From assembly GCF_023898315.1 (NCBI RefSeq), contig NC_064622.1, forward strand, positions 271,923,503 through 271,987,502: 64,000 bases of DNA, in the 5' to 3' direction. This document shows positions 1-9,479 of the stretch, piece by piece. The notes under the pieces were generated by a model. That model saw nothing but the letters and a program-made list of their open reading frames with translations, was not told where the DNA came from and did no database searches. Within the stretch, counting starts at the first letter, position 1. The number at the start of each line of letters is the position of its first letter. The stretch comes from Schistocerca nitens. Its lineage: Eukaryota; Arthropoda; Insecta; Orthoptera; Acrididae. Made by a program: the position numbers and the translations under genes.

Positions 1-106
1 GGGCATGGATGTGTGTGATGTCCTTAGGTTAGTTAGGTTTAATTCTAAGTTCTAGGCGACTGATGACCTCAGAAGTTAAGCCCCATAGTGCTCAGAGCCA
101 TTTTTT
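1..106 (+). mobile_element. tRNA-derived SINE, 3' body only
   Basis: The window opens inside a copy of the main SINE family, with the body GGGCATGGATGTGTGTGATG and the terminal CTCAGAGCCATTT. The tRNA-like head lies outside the window or was lost. This is the same family as the complete copies with target duplications at 4127, 24844, 29838, 49599 and 61482. Confidence 0.85.
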
Positions 107-1210
107 GCAAATAACGGCGTGGTCATAGCGGTCGAAGAGGAGACACACAATTTCCTCTGCATAAAACCGCAAGCGTCAGTTTCTCCCAGCTCCATGTGAC
201 GATATGCCGTTTGTACAGAAACATGTCTGCCACTGATTCAATAACTTGGCAGTTGTCATAAAATGAGCTTCTCGCGAGCCTGATTTTTCCTCCTTTGTCA
301 AGGTAGTTTCCCCTAACTGCAATATACTCTATGAAACACGTAGAAGATGGAGGTTTATGAACGTTTTTCTAAATCATCGAGCAGTCATGAGATGGAAACA
401 TGTGAACCATTGGGTGGAGCGGATGCTGTAGTAGTGCGCTGTTAACGTGGGTCGTCAACTTTTTAAGAGTTACTCCCCTCCTCCTCTCCCCCCAATATAG
501 CTTTTTCGAGGGCGTAAAACTTGACATAACGGTGGCATTGCGTATGGGACACTGGCGTACCCAGTGACGAATACTATCCCATAGACGATATTTGAATTCG
601 GTCGCGCAGACCCGTGCGTTATTTTTGCGTTATCGGCACGTGGTTGTCGGCAGGGAAGTTTATGGAAATAATAAATTTGGGCAGTAACCAATCCAATCTG
701 TTTCTGGCGGGGACTGTGGCGTTGCCATGAACAGCGATGCTTCCCCGATGTTTTTTTTAAATACAAGAGGCTTTTCTGCTACAAAAATATTGACTTTAAA
801 AATGTGTCATTTTCTAAGATAGGCTTATGCCCCATACAATTATAACAAATCAAATCATGTACGCATTTTGTCACCAGAATACCGTTTAATTCGAACCGTT
901 GGCTTAAAAATTCAGGAACTTGGGATACAATCTATTGAAATACGTTAACAGAAGGAATTAAATGTTGCACACTACGACTGATAAAAAAACAGTACGAGTT
1001 CACCTTCTTGTCAGCGACGCTGACATGCAGTGCGGTAAATATGCTAAACTTTGGCATTAGCAGTCTTCTAATGCTGCAAAATAATTGTAGATACAGTATG
1101 CGTTAAGAAAAAGACACATCGACCAGTTCCACTTAAATATTTATTTGACTATTCACCGGTTTCGATTATTTTATATAAACGTTGTCAAACGACGATGGTG
1201 TTAAGACATG
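107..1210. other. No recognisable gene
   Basis: AT-rich sequence with only short unsupported open frames. The minus-strand frame at 470-766 has no recognisable domain. The only structured signal is a decayed hammerhead-like motif near 1153-1190, listed separately. Confidence 0.6.
1153..1190 (-). ncRNA. Decayed hammerhead-like motif
   Basis: On the minus strand, GAAA (1160-1163) is followed by the self-complementary CCGG (1156-1159) and then T. The upstream core that should read CTGAnGA reads TTGACAA near 1182-1188, so this is a relic. It is kept because the same layout recurs at about fifteen places in the window. Confidence 0.3.
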
Positions 1211-1432
1211 TACCGGGCGATCAAAAAGTCAGTATAAATTTGAAAACTGAATAAATCTCGGAATAATGTAGATAGAGAGGTACAAATTGACACACATGCT
1301 TGGAACGACATGGGGTTTTATTAGAACCAAAAAAATACAAAAGTTCAAAAAATGTCCGGCAGATGGCGCTTCATCTGATCAGAATAGCAATAATTAGCAT
1401 AACAAAGTAGGACAAAGCAAAGATGATGTTCT

Positions 1433-2420
1433 TTACAGGAAATGTTCAATATGTCCACCATCATTCCTCAACAATAGCTTTAGTCGAGGAATAATGTTGT
1501 GAACAGCACTGTAAAGCATGTCCGGAGTTATGGTGAGGCATTGGCGTCGGATGTTGCCTTTCAGCATCCATAGAGATGTCGGTCGATCACGGTACACTTG
1601 CGACTTCAGGTAACGCCAAAGCCAATAATTGCACGGACTGAGGTCTGGGGACCTGGGAGGCCAAGCATGACGAAAGCGGCGGCTGAGCACACGATCACCA
1701 CCAAACGACGCGCGCAAGAGATCTTTCACGCGTCTAGCAATATGGGGTGGAGAGCCATCCTGCATAAACATCGTATGTTCCAGCAGGTGTTTATCAGCCA
1801 GGCTAGGGATTACGCGATTCTGTAACATATCGGCGTACCTCTCACCAGTCACGGTAGCAGTTACAAAACCAGAATCAAGCATTTCCTCGAAGAGAAAACG
1901 CCCGATAACGGTAGATGTGGTAAATCCAACCCATTCCGTGACTTTCTCGTCGTGCAATGGAGGTTCCACGACAGTTCTAGGATTTTCGGTAGCCCAAATT
2001 CTGCAGTAGTGGGCGTTGACAGATCCTCGAAGAGTGAAATGAGGTACGTCGGTCCACAACACGCTACTCAACCAATCGTCATCTTCCGCCATCTTTTGAA
2101 ACGCCCACACCGCAAATGCCCTCCGCTTCACTAAATCGCCAGGCAACAGTTCATGATGCTGACGGATTTTGTACGGATAGCGTCGGAGTGTACGCCTCAG
2201 TGCCAACTAAACAGTAGTGTATGGAATGCCGGTGCGACGTGCGACTGCACGAGCGTTGACTTCCCCGTGCATAGACGAACTCGCTACAGTCTCCATTTCT
2301 TCCTGAACTGTCTCAGCAGCATTACGCCTTGTGCTCGGTCGGCCACAACGGGGTCTATCGTCTAAACAACCCGTGGCTTCGAACTTCGAAATCATTCTCG
2401 TCACAGCTGCATTTGTCAAC
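1433..2420 (-). pseudogene. Mariner-type transposase pseudogene
   Basis: A helix-turn-helix-like N-terminal part (about 2420-2210, with GRPSTRR-type linker residues) is followed in the same frame by the catalytic domain (2206-1433). An amber codon TAG at 2207-2209 separates them, exactly where the family has a Trp after TTV; TGG to TAG is the simplest explanation. The catalytic domain shows TDVPHF for the first Asp motif (the partner acid is Val), MQDGSPPH for the second Asp, and SPDLSPCNYWLW, where the expected third Asp is Asn. It ends with GGHIEHFL, like the intact relative at 7116-8186. The N-terminus is missing. With a stop codon and a lost catalytic acid this copy cannot encode an active enzyme. 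Confidence 0.85.
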
Positions 2421-2559
2421 GGACCTTTACCCGTTCGAATCCCCTTCCTACTGTAACCTCCCCACACGTAATAATATTTAAATGAATGTGATTCTAATTT
2501 AATATAACCTCTGAACAAAATTGGTTCCCATTTATAATCTCTGTGCAGAAATGCATTCA

Positions 2560-2752
2560 GCCGGCCGCGGTGGTCTCGCGGTTCTAGGCGCGCAGTCCGG
2601 AACCGTGCGACTGCTACGGTCGCAGGTTCGAATCCTGCCTCGGGCATGGGTGTGTGTGATGTCCTTAGGTTAGTTAGGTTTAATTAGTTCTAAGTTCTAG
2701 GCGACTGATGACCTCAGAAGTTTAGTCGCATAGTGCTCAGAGCCAGAGCCAT
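2560..2752 (+). mobile_element. tRNA-derived SINE, nested in mariner element
   Basis: Complete head-to-body copy: CCGGCCGCGGTGGTCTCGCGG head, box B GGTTCGAATCC, body with GTCCTTAGGTTAGTTAGG, and a duplicated AGAGCC near the 3' end. It sits directly inside the right inverted repeat of the mariner element. No clear target duplication was seen. Confidence 0.85.
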
Positions 2753-3510
2753 TTATCTACATTATTCCGTGGTTTATTAAGTTTTCAAATTTATAATGAC
2801 TTTTTGATCATCTGATACATCAAATGCATGAAGTAATCAAGGACTCTACGTTTTAACATCAAAGCACAACATTTCCGATGTAAGATGTTTTGAAATACTG
2901 TTACTTACACCTTACTAAAGCAACTACGCTGTGTGAATTACAGTTGTGGTAAATTGAAGTTTTCTAAAGAACTTTATTTTCCCAAATTTTGATTCACTTC
3001 TTCCCTGTTACCAGGTTAAAATTAGGTTGTTCTCCTTTTTCGAGATGGGGTGGATTACTTGTTTCGGGTGACATCGTGAAGGATGAATGTCCGCATTCTT
3101 TAGGAATTTATATTTTTTCTGGAGAGACGTGGGAAACCACTCAGCAAGTGTTCTACACAAGTTTCTAAAGACACTCCTTTCTCAGAGTAAGTTTCTGCAT
3201 CTATGTACAAGAATAAACGTTATTTCAAAGCAAATTTCCTGAGGATTCGAGCACTACTTCACGGCATAGCACTTGATGGACTGTAGCTCTCTTAAACTCT
3301 CTTTCAAACAGTAACTTCATCTATTATGACCGAAAAACGTTTCTTATTTAACCATATTCTTGGAAATGATAAGAGCAAATACGACCGTTCTCTACGTTCA
3401 GATTGTCTTTTCTCCATAATTTTCGACAACAAAACTTGTTATTAACTTGCAAGCTAGGGAAATGTGAAGTAAAATTTCAGTTCATTTTGTGTTACGATCG
3501 TAGAAATTAC

Positions 3511-3706
3511 AATATGTATGGTATTGGATAGGGTCCGCTTTTAGCAAAACACATTTTTTGTTTTTTAACCTAAACATATTTCACTGCAGTTGCAGCATCT
3601 TCAATGGGCTTTTATTTTCCATCTGTTAAAGATAAAGAGCGTTCTTTGCTGTTTGTATACATGTAGCTATTAGTTTTTTAAATCGTAATTACAGATATTT
3701 GACAAA
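3511..3706 (-). repeat. Left arm of 195-bp inverted repeat
   Basis: This stretch is the reverse complement of 4453-4647 with scattered differences. The two arms share the segments around CATGTAGCTATTAGTTTTTT and GGGTCCGC. Each arm holds a hammerhead-like motif pointing outward from the centre. In this arm the core reads TTGAAGA (3598-3604) and GAAA lies at 3579-3582. The arms are about 750 bp apart and enclose a SINE and microsatellites. Confidence 0.75.
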
Positions 3707-4126
3707 ACCTTTTTACCACATGGTGTGGTTTCTCTGATGAGTTGTGTTTCTACAGTGACGGTTTTTTTTGCACAGTTTGTCATCTGCAACCACTTATACC
3801 TTAAAGTAGACAAATTGTTTAAGCCAAAATTACGATTTGAAAAGCTTGTTATTTCTATGTCTGAAATTATTTAATTCTATGTGTGTGTCTATTTACATAA
3901 TTTATCACTTACGTTTTCCTTTTAATCATCTTCATCACTGTTGAACACTATATATTGGGTTGTCACTGTCACTGTTACTGTAACTGTAACTGTTCTGAGC
4001 TTTACCAGCTGTAAAAACAAACATGGCGGGCAGTGGAACAATTAAAGGTTTAAAAACAAAATGGCTGACAGTGGAACAGTTGAAGGTGTTCCTGGCGGTT
4101 ATTTTGAATCTTTCAGAGATGTTAGT

Positions 4127-4321
4127 TGGTTCAAATGGCTCTGAGCACTATGGGACTTAACTTCTGAGGTCATCAGTCCCCTAGAACTTAGAACGACTTA
4201 AACCTAACTAACCTAAGGACATCACACACATCCATGCCCGAGGCAGGATTCGAACCTGCGACCGTAGCGGTCGCGCGGTTCCAGAGTGTAGCGCCTAGAA
4301 CCGCTCGGCCACTACGGCCGG
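4127..4321 (-). mobile_element. tRNA-derived SINE with 13-bp target duplication
   Basis: Complete reverse-oriented copy of the main SINE. Perfect flanking duplications CAGAGATGTTAGT lie at 4114-4126 and 4322-4334, so this is a precise retroposition event. Confidence 0.95.
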
Positions 4322-4348
4322 CAGAGATGTTAGTGATTCTTTTTTCCT

Positions 4349-4379
4349 TGTGTGTGTGTGTGTGTGTGTGTGTGACAAG

Positions 4380-4432
<53 letters not shown>

Positions 4433-4433
4433 G
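4349..4433. repeat. (TG)n, (GA)n and poly-G microsatellites
   Basis: Consecutive simple repeats: TG dinucleotides (4349-4374), GA dinucleotides (about 4382-4422), then a run of about 11 G. Confidence 0.95.
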
Positions 4434-4452
4434 TGACAGAGGGTTTAGGGAT

Positions 4453-4647
4453 TTTTCAAATAACTGTAATTGCGATTTAAAAAACTAATAGCTACATGTA
4501 TACAAATAGCAAAGAACACCCTTTATCTTTAACAGATGGGAAATAAAAGCCCACTGAAGATGCTGCAACTGCAGTGAAACATGTGTGGGTTAAAAAACGA
4601 AACATGTGTTTTGCTAAAGGCGGACCCGATCCAAAAACATACATATT
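4453..4647 (+). repeat. Right arm of 195-bp inverted repeat
   Basis: Reverse-complement partner of 3511-3706. It carries the better preserved hammerhead-like motif of the pair at 4550-4589. Confidence 0.75.
4550..4589 (+). ncRNA. Hammerhead-ribozyme-like motif
   Basis: Stem I CCCA (4550-4553) pairs with TGGG (4586-4589). Core CTGAAGA is at 4554-4560, then a stem II hairpin built on CTGCA/TGCAG, then GAAA (4576-4579) and the palindrome CATG (4580-4583). The cleavage position after U is G, which is disallowed in active hammerheads, so this copy is probably inactive. Confidence 0.5.
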
Positions 4648-6550
4648 GTTAAAGCAAACACGGAAGGAAAGAGCTTCAACCCCAAGGTGGAAATTACAGC
4701 TCGCTACAGCACAGCCTAGCAAAGCTTAAAAGTCTAATATCACCCTTACAAACAGATTATGCCCGCTTCGGAGTACTTGGCACAATGAGAAACAAAAAAA
4801 CACCGGTAAACTCAATATACCTTTCCAAATATAGCAATTGTACCAAGTATTCCATAATGACGTCATCCGAACAACAGTCAAAATACATTTCCCTCTGCAG
4901 GAGGGTTAATGCGTCTCTTTGGACGGCAGCAAATATTGCAAACGCCGGACCAAGAAATACGTGCACCAGGCAGGTAATTTGTTTTGGAAGCCTGTGTTTT
5001 TTTAATGTATCGGTTACGAAGTTTGCTATTGTTTCGTGGAGTTATTGAAATCATCAAACGTTTATCAGGTTTTTGTATAAAGAGGTGAATTTAGTTACAT
5101 TGCCTAATACTTTATTAATGTTTATGGTCAAAGCCGACGGGTTTTACCCCGTTCTTTAGTTGACCCCAGAGATGTAATTCACTTTTATATATTGATATCT
5201 CTTGAATTTGTAACTCGTAGCTGCCAGTAAGTTAGTTCTGTTTTACTGACGCTTCTTGCATGAATAATATCAGTCCTATATTTCCGTTTGTGTATTGATA
5301 AAAGAACACCGAATGTTCTTTCCATGACTCAAATATTTGATCTCTAAGCTCACAGCATAATTACGTTCTGAAGCGGAATAAAGAGAAAACAAAAGATGGT
5401 GGGAATCTTCGCCAACACAGTCCGTCCGTTGACTGGCAACTGCGTAAATCCAGGACAACCAAGAGTTAATAACCGTTCTTGCAGTTCGTGTTAGAAGTTT
5501 ACGGCTTCACTAATCTTCCTCGTGACGGTAAGTAGCTACAAGACAATGTAAACGAAGTGTATCTGTCGTGCTTTCCTAGGTGTTATACCATCTTCGTTTT
5601 GTTGACAGAGTCGATGTGACGTTTCTGCTCTGACATACATGTGTTATATCGGCCTCTTTAGCCAAAGTAGCCGTTTCAGGATTCAGAACCTGGATACTGC
5701 TTTCGCAGACTCTGCAGATAATGTTCTCAGTTGGGCGGTGAAGGTATTTTGCACGGACGGCAAGGGTCTAGGTTTGAGTCCCGACTGAGAGCAGGGCGTA
5801 ACAGTCACTCACAGCTTGTTTACTCCTTGCTCAAATACCATTTATGCGCAGTATCTAGCACTGCAAGCTTAACCACCGACGTCTTTCGACAACCTAGCGC
5901 GCCTAAATAAGGAGACGTGAAAGAAGAGAGACTTTTCACATTACCAAGGAACTATTGGTGTGATGTATCAGTGCCGAAACATCATCATCCTTGAACTGTA
6001 ATAAAAACCGATCGCCTTAGTGGAGTTAATGGGCAATTATACTTCCTCCTTTTGTTTGTGCTTTGCAGTATATCTCGTTTGCCGTGTGGCAAATTGTAAA
6101 GCAGACTAATGTTGCAATTTTACTTAGAGTCAGAATGTCAGAGTTGGTAGTGTTAGCTTTGAAAGTAGAATCCAATCGCGTCTTCGTTAATATGAATTTG
6201 TTTCTTCCCTTGCTTTCAAAATGTTTCCGCGTCTCGTTTTCTTTCAGGCTGTGCAAATGCTGACCGTTTTTGCCATCCGACGTTGCGAAACAACACATCA
6301 GCAGCAACTCGTTATAGCTCTTCCATGGCTACTGAGATCATCGATTATAATTAAGCTTGTAACAGAGTAAGGAATAAGTCAGAAACTGGCGATGCACTGC
6401 CAGAGAAATTGGTTCCCGTAATAAACCGAACAATGTATCTTTCTTGATGAGGTAGTGCAATTATTTATTTTGTTAATCGTATCGTAAGCGTGGTTCTGAG
6501 GAGCGCCATGAGAGGAAGACAAACATAGCGTGTCTTCGCATGTAGCGTAA
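4648..6550. other. No recognisable gene
   Basis: Only short open frames without identifiable domains. A box-B-like GGTTTGAGTCC near 5770 may be the remains of another tRNA-derived repeat, but there is not enough left to call it. Confidence 0.5.
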
Positions 6551-6807
6551 AGTATCATATGGATAAAAGGCAATATGCAGACTCCATATTTCTTGATTTC
6601 CGGAAAGCATTTGACACGGTGTCCCATTCCAGGCTGTTAACGAAGGTACGAGCATATGGAATAAGTTCCCATGTATGTGAGTGGTTCGAAGACTTCTTAA
6701 GTAATAGAACCCATTATGTTGCCCTCGATGGCGAGTGTTCATCAGAGACAAGGGTATCGTCAGGAGCGCCCCAGGGAAGTGTGATAGGACCGCCGCTGTT
6801 CTCTATA

Positions 6808-8388
6808 CAGGGTGTTACAAAAAGGTACGGCCAAACTTTCAGGAAACATTCCTCACACACAAATGAAGAAAAGATGTTATGTGGACATGAGTCCGGCAAC
6901 GCTTAATTTCCATGTTAGAGCTCATTTTAGTTTTGTCAGTATGTACTGTACTTCCTAGATTCACCGCCAGTTGGCCCAATTGAAGGAAGGTAATGTTGAC
7001 TTCGGTGCTTGCGTTGACGTGCGACTCATTGCTCTACAGTACTAGCATCAAGCACATCAGTACCTAGCATCAACAGGTTAGTGTTCATCACGAACGTGGT
7101 TTTGCAGTCAGTGCAATGTTTACAAATGTGAAGTTGGCAGATGCCCATTTGATGTATGGATTAGCACGGGGCAATAGCCGTGGCGCGGTACGTTTGTATC
7201 GAGACAGATTTCCAGAACGAAGGTGTCCCGACAGGAAGACGTCCGAAGCAATTGATCGGCGTCTTAGGGAGCACGGAACATTGCAGCCTATGACTCGCGA
7301 CTGGGGAAGACCTAGAACGACGAGGACACCTGCAATTGGCGAGGCAATTCTTCGTGCAGTTGACGATAACCCTAATGTCAGCGTCAGAGAAGTTGCTGCT
7401 GTACAAGGTAACGTTGACCACGTCACTGTATGGAGAGTGCTACGGGAGAACCAGTTGTTTCCGTACCATGTACAGCGTGTGCAGGCACTATCAGCGGCTG
7501 ATTGGCCTCCACGGGTACACTTCTGCGAATGGTTCATCCAACAATGTGTCAATCCTCATTTCAGTGCAAATGTTCTCTTTACGGATGAGGCTTCGTTCCA
7601 ACATGATCAAATTGTAAATTTTCACAATCAACATGTGTGGGCTGACGAGAATCCGCACGCAATTGTGCAATCACGTCATCAACACAGATTTTCTGTGAAC
7701 GTTTGGGCAGTCACTGTTGGTGATGTCTTGATTGGGCCACATGTTCTTCCACCTACGCTCAATGGAGCACGTTATCATGATTTAATACGGGATACTCTAC
7801 CTATGCTGCTAGAACATGTGCCTTTACAAGTACGACACAACATGTGGTTCATGCACGATGGAGCTCCTGCACATTTCAGTCGAAGTGTTCGTACGCTTCT
7901 CAACAACAGATTCGGTGACCGATGGATTGGTAGAAGCGGACCAATTCCGTGGCCCCCACGCTCTCCTGACCTCAACCCTCTTGACTTTCATTTATGGGGG
8001 CATTTGAGAGCTCTTGTCTGCGCAACCCCAGTACCAAATGTAGAGACTCTTCGTTCTTGTATTGTGGACGGCTGTGATACAATACGCCATTCTCCAGGGC
8101 TGCATCAGCGCATCAGGGATTCCGTGCGACGGAGGGTGGATGCATGTATCCTCGCTAACGGAGGACATTTTGAACATTTCCTGTAACAAAGTGTTTGAAG
8201 TCACGCTGGTACGTTGTGTTGCTGTGTGTTTCCATTCCATGATTAATGTGATTTGAAGAGAAGTAATAAAATGAGCTCTAACATGGGAAGTAACAGTTTC
8301 CGGACACATGTCCACATAACATATTTTCTTTCTTTGTGTGTGAGGAATGTTTCCTGAAAGTTTGGCCATACCTTTTTGTAACACCCTG
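6808..8388 (+). mobile_element. DD41D mariner-type transposon, apparently complete
   Basis: Terminal inverted repeats of about 122 bp (6808-6929 and 8267-8388) begin CAGGGTGTTACAAAAAGGTA and are nearly identical. TA target duplications lie at 6806-6807 and 8389-8390. Removing the element and one TA rejoins the host LINE codons as F-S-I-Y-R-N-D-L, confirming the boundaries. The near-identity of the repeats and the open transposase frame point to recent arrival. Confidence 0.93.
7116..8186 (+). CDS. Intact mariner-type (DD41D) transposase
   Basis: An uninterrupted 356-residue frame fills the interior of the transposon. It would cut and paste the element by binding its inverted repeats in the nucleus. 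Residues 1-110 form the DNA-binding half, with helix-turn-helix-like segments and the linker GRPRTTR near 65-70. The RNase-H-fold catalytic part follows: Asp157 in LFTDEASF, Asp248 in FMHDGAPAH and Asp290 in SPDLNPLDFHLW. By count there are 41 residues between the second and third Asp, which matches the DD41D (rosa-like) group rather than classical mariner DD34D. The C-terminus GGHFEHFL matches the pseudogene at 1433. The ATG at 7116 gives the usual length for the family. No stop or frameshift is visible, so it may be functional; activity itself is not shown. Confidence 0.9.
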   Translation: MFTNVKLADAHLMYGLARGNSRGAVRLYRDRFPERRCPDRKTSEAIDRRLREHGTLQPMTRDWGRPRTTRTPAIGEAILRAVDDNPNVSVREVAAVQGNVDHVTVWRVLRENQLFPYHVQRVQALSAADWPPRVHFCEWFIQQCVNPHFSANVLFTDEASFQHDQIVNFHNQHVWADENPHAIVQSRHQHRFSVNVWAVTVGDVLIGPHVLPPTLNGARYHDLIRDTLPMLLEHVPLQVRHNMWFMHDGAPAHFSRSVRTLLNNRFGDRWIGRSGPIPWPPRSPDLNPLDFHLWGHLRALVCATPVPNVETLRSCIVDGCDTIRHSPGLHQRIRDSVRRRVDACILANGGHFEHFL

Positions 8389-9479
8389 TATACAGAAATG
8401 ATTTGGTAAAGGGATACACTGCAATTTGCTGTTGTTTGCTGATGATTCCGTGGTGTACGGTAGGATGTCAAAGTTGAGTAAATGTAGGAAAATACAAGAC
8501 GACTTAGAAAAAATTTCCAGTTGGTGTGATGAATGGCAGCTACCCCTAAACGTAGAAAAATGTAAGTTAATGTGGATGAGTAAGAAGAACAAATCTATAA
8601 TATTCGGATACAGTATTACTAGTGTCCTGCTTGATACAGTCAAGTCGTTTACATATCTCGGCATAACGTTGCAAAGCGATGTGGGGTCGAACGAGCATGT
8701 GACAACTGTGGTAAAGTAGGCGAATGGTCGACTTCGGTTTATTGGGAGAATTTTAGGAAAGAGTGGTTCACCCGTAAATAAGACCGCATACACGACGCTG
8801 GAGCCACCTATTCTTAAGTACTGTTCGAATGATTGGGATCCGTACCAGGTCGGACTGAGGAGGCAATTCAGAGGTGGGCTGCTAGACTTTTTTACCGGTA
8901 GGTACCAACATCACGTAAGTGTTACGGAGATGCTCCGGGAACTAAAATGGGATTCCCTGGAGGGACTGGAACAGGAAAGGAAACGACATGTAGTGGTACA
9001 GGGTACACTTCACCACGCACCGTACGGTATTTTGCGGAGTATCTATGTAGATGTAAATATCTTAACAGCATTTTACTTGAAATATGTTTCTATTAAACGT
9101 GACAAAATTGACAGGTTTCGAGTGCTATGTTATCAACATTATATTAAAAAAGGAAAAAAGATCAAGAGCTGTTAAACTTGTAATTCAAACAAGAAAGTTT
9201 AAGAACTCTTAAATATATAACTGAAACATTCTTAACCTTCTCAGGGGCGCATGTTAGATTTTGTGAATGAATATTGTAAATTGTCGGCCAGTGCGTTATT
9301 ATGGGGAAAAATAAGACAAAAATACTAAATGTACCAAAATATCAAACGCACCAGATAGGAAATGCTCCATAATATCAAGACTCCAATACGTTTTTAATCC
9401 TAGCAATGACATGTTTTCAAGGGTTACTTTGACGGGTTTTGTTTTTAAACTGACAACTGTTGTTGTTGTCGTCAGTCCT

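Larger units (their letters stand above)
1213..2815 (-). mobile_element. Mariner-type DNA transposon with nested SINE
   Basis: Terminal inverted repeats of about 60 bp lie at 1213-1272 and 2754-2815. Their inner parts, from GATCAAAAAGTCA onward, match with few differences. Both ends abut TA (1211-1212 and 2816-2817), the expected target duplication of Tc1/mariner elements. The transposase reads leftward. The 5' part between about 2455 and 2753 is occupied by a SINE (2560-2752) and about 100 bp of extra AT-rich sequence, so the start of the transposase gene is lost. Confidence 0.85.
6551..9055 (+). mobile_element. 5'-truncated LINE fragment (CR1/jockey-like), split by mariner
   Basis: Reverse-transcriptase sequence runs from about 6559 to 6807 (FLDFRKAFDTVSH, then GAPQGSVIGP) and resumes at 8391 with FADDSVVY, WCDEWQLPLN and YLGITL. 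The mariner-type element at 6808-8388 separates the halves. The 5' end is truncated. The end near 9030-9055 carries a TAGATG-like tail, as in related copies in this window. A one-base shift lies just after the insertion (around 8412) and several stops follow 8719, so the copy is dead regardless of the insertion. Confidence 0.8.

Noticed and set aside
4234-4488. Plus-strand open frame starting MPEAGFEPATVAVARF
   Set aside because: It is the antisense translation of the SINE tRNA-like region followed by microsatellites. The same peptide start recurs at every SINE.
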